DNA from: JBBRZM01 sp963813635
GTDB lineage: Bacteria > Actinomycetota > Acidimicrobiia > IMCC26256 > JBBRZM01
Assembly (NCBI GenBank): GCA_963813635.1
Contig: CAWEZO010000011.1
Location: forward strand, 434,001-498,000
DNA length: 64,000 bases
Direction of reading: 5' to 3'
Shown here: piece after piece, positions 61,336 through 64,000 of the stretch
Layout: the number at the start of each line of letters is the position of its first letter
How positions within the stretch are numbered: the first letter of the stretch is position 1
Position numbers and translations under genes: made by a program
The notes under the pieces: generated by a model
Told to the model about the DNA's origin: nothing
The model's database searches: none
What the model saw: only the letters and a program-made list of their open reading frames with translations

Positions 61336-62223
61336 GCATCTTCGTCGACGAGACCACCAACGTCGTGTACCAGGGTCTGACCGGCAGTCAGGGGCGCTTC
61401 CACGGGCTGCGCAACAAGGCGTACGGCACCCGGGTCGTCGCGGGCACCAACCCGAAGAAGGCCGGCACTGACGTCGAAGGCGTTCCCATCTTCGCCACGG
61501 TTGCCGACGCGAAGGCTGCGACCGGTGCCAACGCGTCGTGCGTCTTCATCCCTGCTCCCGGGGTGGAGGGTGCGGTGATCGAAGCCGCCGAAGCGGGCAT
61601 GGAGCTCGTCGTGGTGATCACCGAGGGTGTGCCCGCGCAGGACGAGGGCGCGTTTCTACAACCGGCTGCGGTCCGAGTTTCCCGCCGTGCAGCTCCTCGG
61701 CCCCAACTGTCCGGGCATCATCAGCCCCGGCAAGTGCAACATCGGCATCACGCCGGGCGAGATCGCGCTGCCCGACGGACCGATCGGCATCGTGAGCCGT
61801 TCCGGCACGCTCACGTACCAGGCGCTGTACGAGATGACCCAGCACGGTCTCGGTCAGACCACCTGCGTGGGCATCGGCGGTGACCCGGTGCCGGGCACGA
61901 GCTTCATCGACTGCCTGGGCCGCTTCGAGGACGACGGCGACACGCGCGCCGTGATCATGATCGGCGAGATCGGCGGGTCCGCCGAAGAAGAGGCGGCCGA
62001 GTTCATCGCCGCCAAGATGACCAAGCCGGTGGTGGCGTACATCGCGGGCGTCACGGCACCCGCCGGCAAGAAGATGGGGCACGCCGGCGCGATCATCTCC
62101 GGCTCGAAGGGCACTGCCGCGGCGAAGATCGCCGCCCTCGAGGCTGCCGGCTGCCGCGTCGCCCGGAACCCCACCGAGATCGGCCCCCTCATGGGGGAGG
62201 TTGTCGGTAATCTCGCCGGGTGA
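61332..62223 (+). CDS. sucD: Succinyl-CoA ligase subunit alpha (one frameshift)
   Basis: CoA-binding subunit. VYQGLTGSQGRFHGLRNKAY, VAGTNPKKAGTDVEGVPIF, then NCPGIISPGKCNIGITPGEI, GIVSRSGTLTYQALYEMTQ, VGIGGDPVPGTSFIDCLGRF, and the phospho-His in KKMGHAGAIISGSKGTAAAK. One extra T near 61,655 (GCGTTTCTACAACC) breaks the frame; corrected length 296 aa. Stop overlaps the next GTG. Confidence 0.95.
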
Positions 62224-62549
62224 CGTACCCACCGGCCGGATACCCGCCCCCGCCCCCGCCGCAACCGGCTGCCCCCGGGTGGGGCACGCCGGGCGGCTAC
62301 GCAGTGCAACGGAAGAGCGTCAGCGGGCTCGCGATCGCGTCACTTGTCACGGGCCTGCTGTTCTGCACCATCGCGGCCGCGCCGGCAGCCGTCGCGCTGG
62401 GTTACGCCGCGCTCGACCAGATCAAGGCGTCGAACGGCTGGAAGACGGGCCGGGGCATGGCGATCGCCGGGATCGTGCTCGGCTATCTCACCATCGGCGG
62501 ACTTGCCGTCACGGGCCTCGTCTGGCTCGGCAGCATCCTCGCAACCTGA
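62220..62549 (+). CDS. DUF4190-type small membrane protein
   Basis: 109 aa. Pro-rich cytoplasmic N terminus (YPPAGYPPPPPPQPA), then KSVSGLAIASLVTGLLFCTI and a second hydrophobic segment (IAGIVLGYLTIGGLAVTGLV) joined by the typical GYAALDQIK...GWKTGRGMAIAG loop of this family. Function unknown. GTG overlaps the sucD stop, so it may be cotranscribed. Confidence 0.85.
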   Translation: MTYPPAGYPPPPPPQPAAPGWGTPGGYAVQRKSVSGLAIASLVTGLLFCTIAAAPAAVALGYAALDQIKASNGWKTGRGMAIAGIVLGYLTIGGLAVTGLVWLGSILAT

Positions 62550-62597
62550 TCGGCCGCCCTCGACCGATCACGCCGCCCTCCCAGCCTTCTGGGCAGC

Positions 62598-62621
62598 GTT
62601 TTCGACCGTAGCGGCGAAAAC
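62598..62621 (+). terminator. Hairpin after the DUF4190 gene
   Basis: GTTTTCG (62598-62604) pairs with CGAAAAC (62615-62621); 10-base loop. It lies 49 bases after the stop codon and may end the sucCD transcript. The rest of the 263-base gap holds no gene that I can support. Confidence 0.4.
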
Positions 62622-62759
62622 TCATCCAAGAACGGGAAGGGGCCGCGCGGCTAGGTCGTGGCGCGGCCGCGCGCTCGTCGTCAGCTGCCGCTGAAGTGGT
62701 CGGGAACGTGTCGGCCATGCTGCGTCCTCCCTGCAGGTCGCGTACTGAGGCCGGTCGCG

Positions 62760-62789
62760 AAATGGCCCCGCCCGGGGGCGGGACCATTT
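62760..62789. terminator. Strong bidirectional hairpin between convergent genes
   Basis: AAATGG-C-CCCGCCC (62760-62773) and GGGCGGG-A-CCATTT (62776-62789) form a 13-bp stem with one mismatch and A/T ends on both sides. It lies between sucCD-DUF4190 (+) and the minus-strand gene ending at 62813, so it can terminate both. Confidence 0.75.
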
Positions 62790-62812
62790 CAGCAGGTTCT
62801 GGGCTCCTCGCT

Positions 62813-63307
62813 TTACGCCGTGGGCGGTGGACCGCCGGCAGGCGGACCCGGCGGCGGGCTGGCCGTCCCGGGGCCGGCGGGGCGGAGGTCGTCGCCCTCC
62901 TGCATCTTGAAGTAGGCACCGACCGTCAGGCCGATCGCAGAGAGCAGCGCGAGAAAGAGCCCGAACTTTCGGTCGAGGGTGACGCTGCCCACTCCGAAGA
63001 AGCTGTACTTGTCACCGATGATGAGCTTGATGAGCACGATCAATGTGACAAGCCCGCCGAGAATCAGGTGTCCCTGGCCCCAGGTCAGGGGCATCTCCGG
63101 CATCTTCGTGTCGGTGAACCTGTGAACAAGGATCTGCGCCACCATCACGATGACAATGATCAGCGCTATCCACCCGAACAGGAAGTAGTGGAAGCCGTTT
63201 CGATTGTACGACCCCTTTCCGAACCAGGGGAAGAACATGAAGATGAGATATGCGATGCCGCTCCCAACGACGATCCTGTCGCCCCTGGTGAGCTTGTTGA
63301 TGTCCAT
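62813..63307 (-). CDS. Four-helix membrane protein with Pro-rich tail, unknown function
   Basis: 164 aa from ATG 63307 (MDINKLTRGDRIVVGSGIAY), with GGAGG upstream on the minus strand. Helices: RIVVGSGIAYLIFMFFPWFG, LFGWIALIIVIVMVAQILV, HLILGGLVTLIVLIKLIIG, FGLFLALLSAIGLTVGAYF, then a Pro/Gly-rich tail. The SGIAYLIFMFFPWFG start resembles small actinobacterial membrane proteins without known function. Confidence 0.8.
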   Translation of the reverse strand: MDINKLTRGDRIVVGSGIAYLIFMFFPWFGKGSYNRNGFHYFLFGWIALIIVIVMVAQILVHRFTDTKMPEMPLTWGQGHLILGGLVTLIVLIKLIIGDKYSFFGVGSVTLDRKFGLFLALLSAIGLTVGAYFKMQEGDDLRPAGPGTASPPPGPPAGGPPPTA

Positions 63308-63465
63308 GAAACAGCCTCCGGTGCCGCTGTCGGATGAGTTGAATCGCCGCACCGCGGCGAACCGCCAGCAGAACACGGACGCCCACTGATTGCAAGGATC
63401 ATGCCCAAATGCCGCGTAACGGTATACGCGGGACCGCCGCAAGTGCCTCGACTAGGTTGAGCCTC

Positions 63466-64000
63466 GTGCGGCGGATCGCGGTGCTCGCGTCGGGAGGCGG
63501 GACCATCCTCGAAGCGATCCTCGGGTCCCGGTTGCCGGTGGCGCTCGTGCTGGTCGACCGGCCATGCGGGGCGACCGGGATCGCCCTGGCGGCAGGTGTA
63601 CCGGTCGAGAGCGTCGAGCGCGACAGCTACGGCGACGACTTCGACCGTGTCGCCTACACGCACCGGGTCGTCGACGCGCTCGAACGGCACCAGATCGATC
63701 TCGTCGCGATGGCGGGGTTCGGCACGATCCTGGAGAAACCGGTTCATGACGCATTCCCGGGAAGAATCGTCAACACGCATCCCGCGCTGCTGCCTGCGTT
63801 CAAGGGTTGGCACGCCGTGCGAGACACGATGGCGGCGGGCGTCGAGGTGACCGGCTGCACGGTGCACATTGCGACGCTCGAGGTCGATGACGGCCCGATC
63901 CTGGCGCAGGAGGAGGTGCCCGTGCTGCCCGACGACACGGAAGAGACGTTGCACGAACGGATCAAAGAGGTGGAACGTCGCCTCTACCCGCGCGTGTTGC
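63466..64000 (+). CDS. purN: Phosphoribosylglycinamide formyltransferase, 3' end outside window
   Basis: Third step of purine synthesis. From GTG 63466: RRIAVLASGGGTILEAIL, VALVLVDRPCGATGIALAAG, DLVAMAGFGTILEKPVHDAF, then the catalytic Asn/His in RIVNTHPALLPAFKGWHAVR and Asp in EVDDGPILAQEEVPVLPDD. The usual glycine-rich start SGxGTNxQ reads SGGGTILE. The frame is open to the window end, with only the last residues missing. TAGGTT at 63,452-63,457 could be its -10 box. purH normally follows. Confidence 0.95.
   Translation, partial: MRRIAVLASGGGTILEAILGSRLPVALVLVDRPCGATGIALAAGVPVESVERDSYGDDFDRVAYTHRVVDALERHQIDLVAMAGFGTILEKPVHDAFPGRIVNTHPALLPAFKGWHAVRDTMAAGVEVTGCTVHIATLEVDDGPILAQEEVPVLPDDTEETLHERIKEVERRLYPRVL

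Overview
The window is a high-GC bacterial chromosome segment, almost all coding and almost all on the + strand. Gene content and order point to an actinobacterium: rplM-rpsI-glmM-glmS-acpS-nnr-alr-hydrolase-tsaE-tsaB-rimI-tsaD-groES, then guaB3-guaA, then pcrA, sucCD and purN, is the kind of order seen in Actinomycetota, and zinc-type S14, a guaB3 paralogue, a DUF4190 protein and a CIRCE box before groES fit. My best guess is Acidimicrobiia or a relative; this rests on pattern recognition, not a search.

Region 1 (1-33,260) is one very long run of transcription and translation genes: nusG (cut by the window edge), rplK-rplA, rplJ-rplL, rpoB-rpoC, rpsL-rpsG-fusA-tuf, rpsJ, then the S10, spc and alpha clusters through secY, adk, map, infA, rpmJ, rpsM-K-D, rpoA and rplQ. 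The beta, str, S10, spc and alpha operons, separate in many bacteria, are contiguous. The one gene on the other strand is a SAM methyltransferase between rpsJ and rplC. Several ribosomal proteins (L10, L22, S3) and the beta' subunit carry long low-complexity C-terminal tails.

Region 2 (33,260-46,255) holds truA, a lipoprotein, a ferritin-like/VIT1 iron transporter, rplM-rpsI, the amino-sugar enzymes glmM and an unusually large GlmS-like protein (about 1,145 aa), acpS, a bifunctional NAD(P)HX repair enzyme, a CBS protein, alr and a hydrolase. Its conserved genes are split by dozens of single-base frameshifts, densest in glmS and alr. Because these are normally essential and the pieces still read as conserved protein, I treat the shifts as consensus errors and annotate each gene across its whole span.

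Region 3 (46,256-55,915) holds UDG, the t6A genes tsaE/tsaB/tsaD with rimI, a CIRCE-controlled groES without groEL, a CoA-pyrophosphatase NUDIX gene, guaB3, guaA, class I aldolase, dtd and a small hypothetical gene. Region 4 (55,916-64,000) holds pcrA/uvrD, mgtC, a B12-binding domain protein, sucCD, a DUF4190 protein, two minus-strand membrane proteins and the start of purN.

The most interesting non-coding signals are: (i) a structured repeat found twice (12,021-12,135 and 29,274-29,372), with conserved inner hairpins and compensating changes in its outer stems; the second copy lies inside the 3' end of the map reading frame; (ii) a second element, GTTTGTGC-N28-GCACAAAC, found twice (50,350 and 52,331), the second copy over the guaA start; (iii) a 10-bp inverted repeat inside the rpoB promoter; (iv) an all-purine fusA leader; and (v) a tuf gene whose first 1 kb uses codons unlike its own 3' end and its neighbours. 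No tRNA, rRNA, CRISPR array or insertion sequence was seen.
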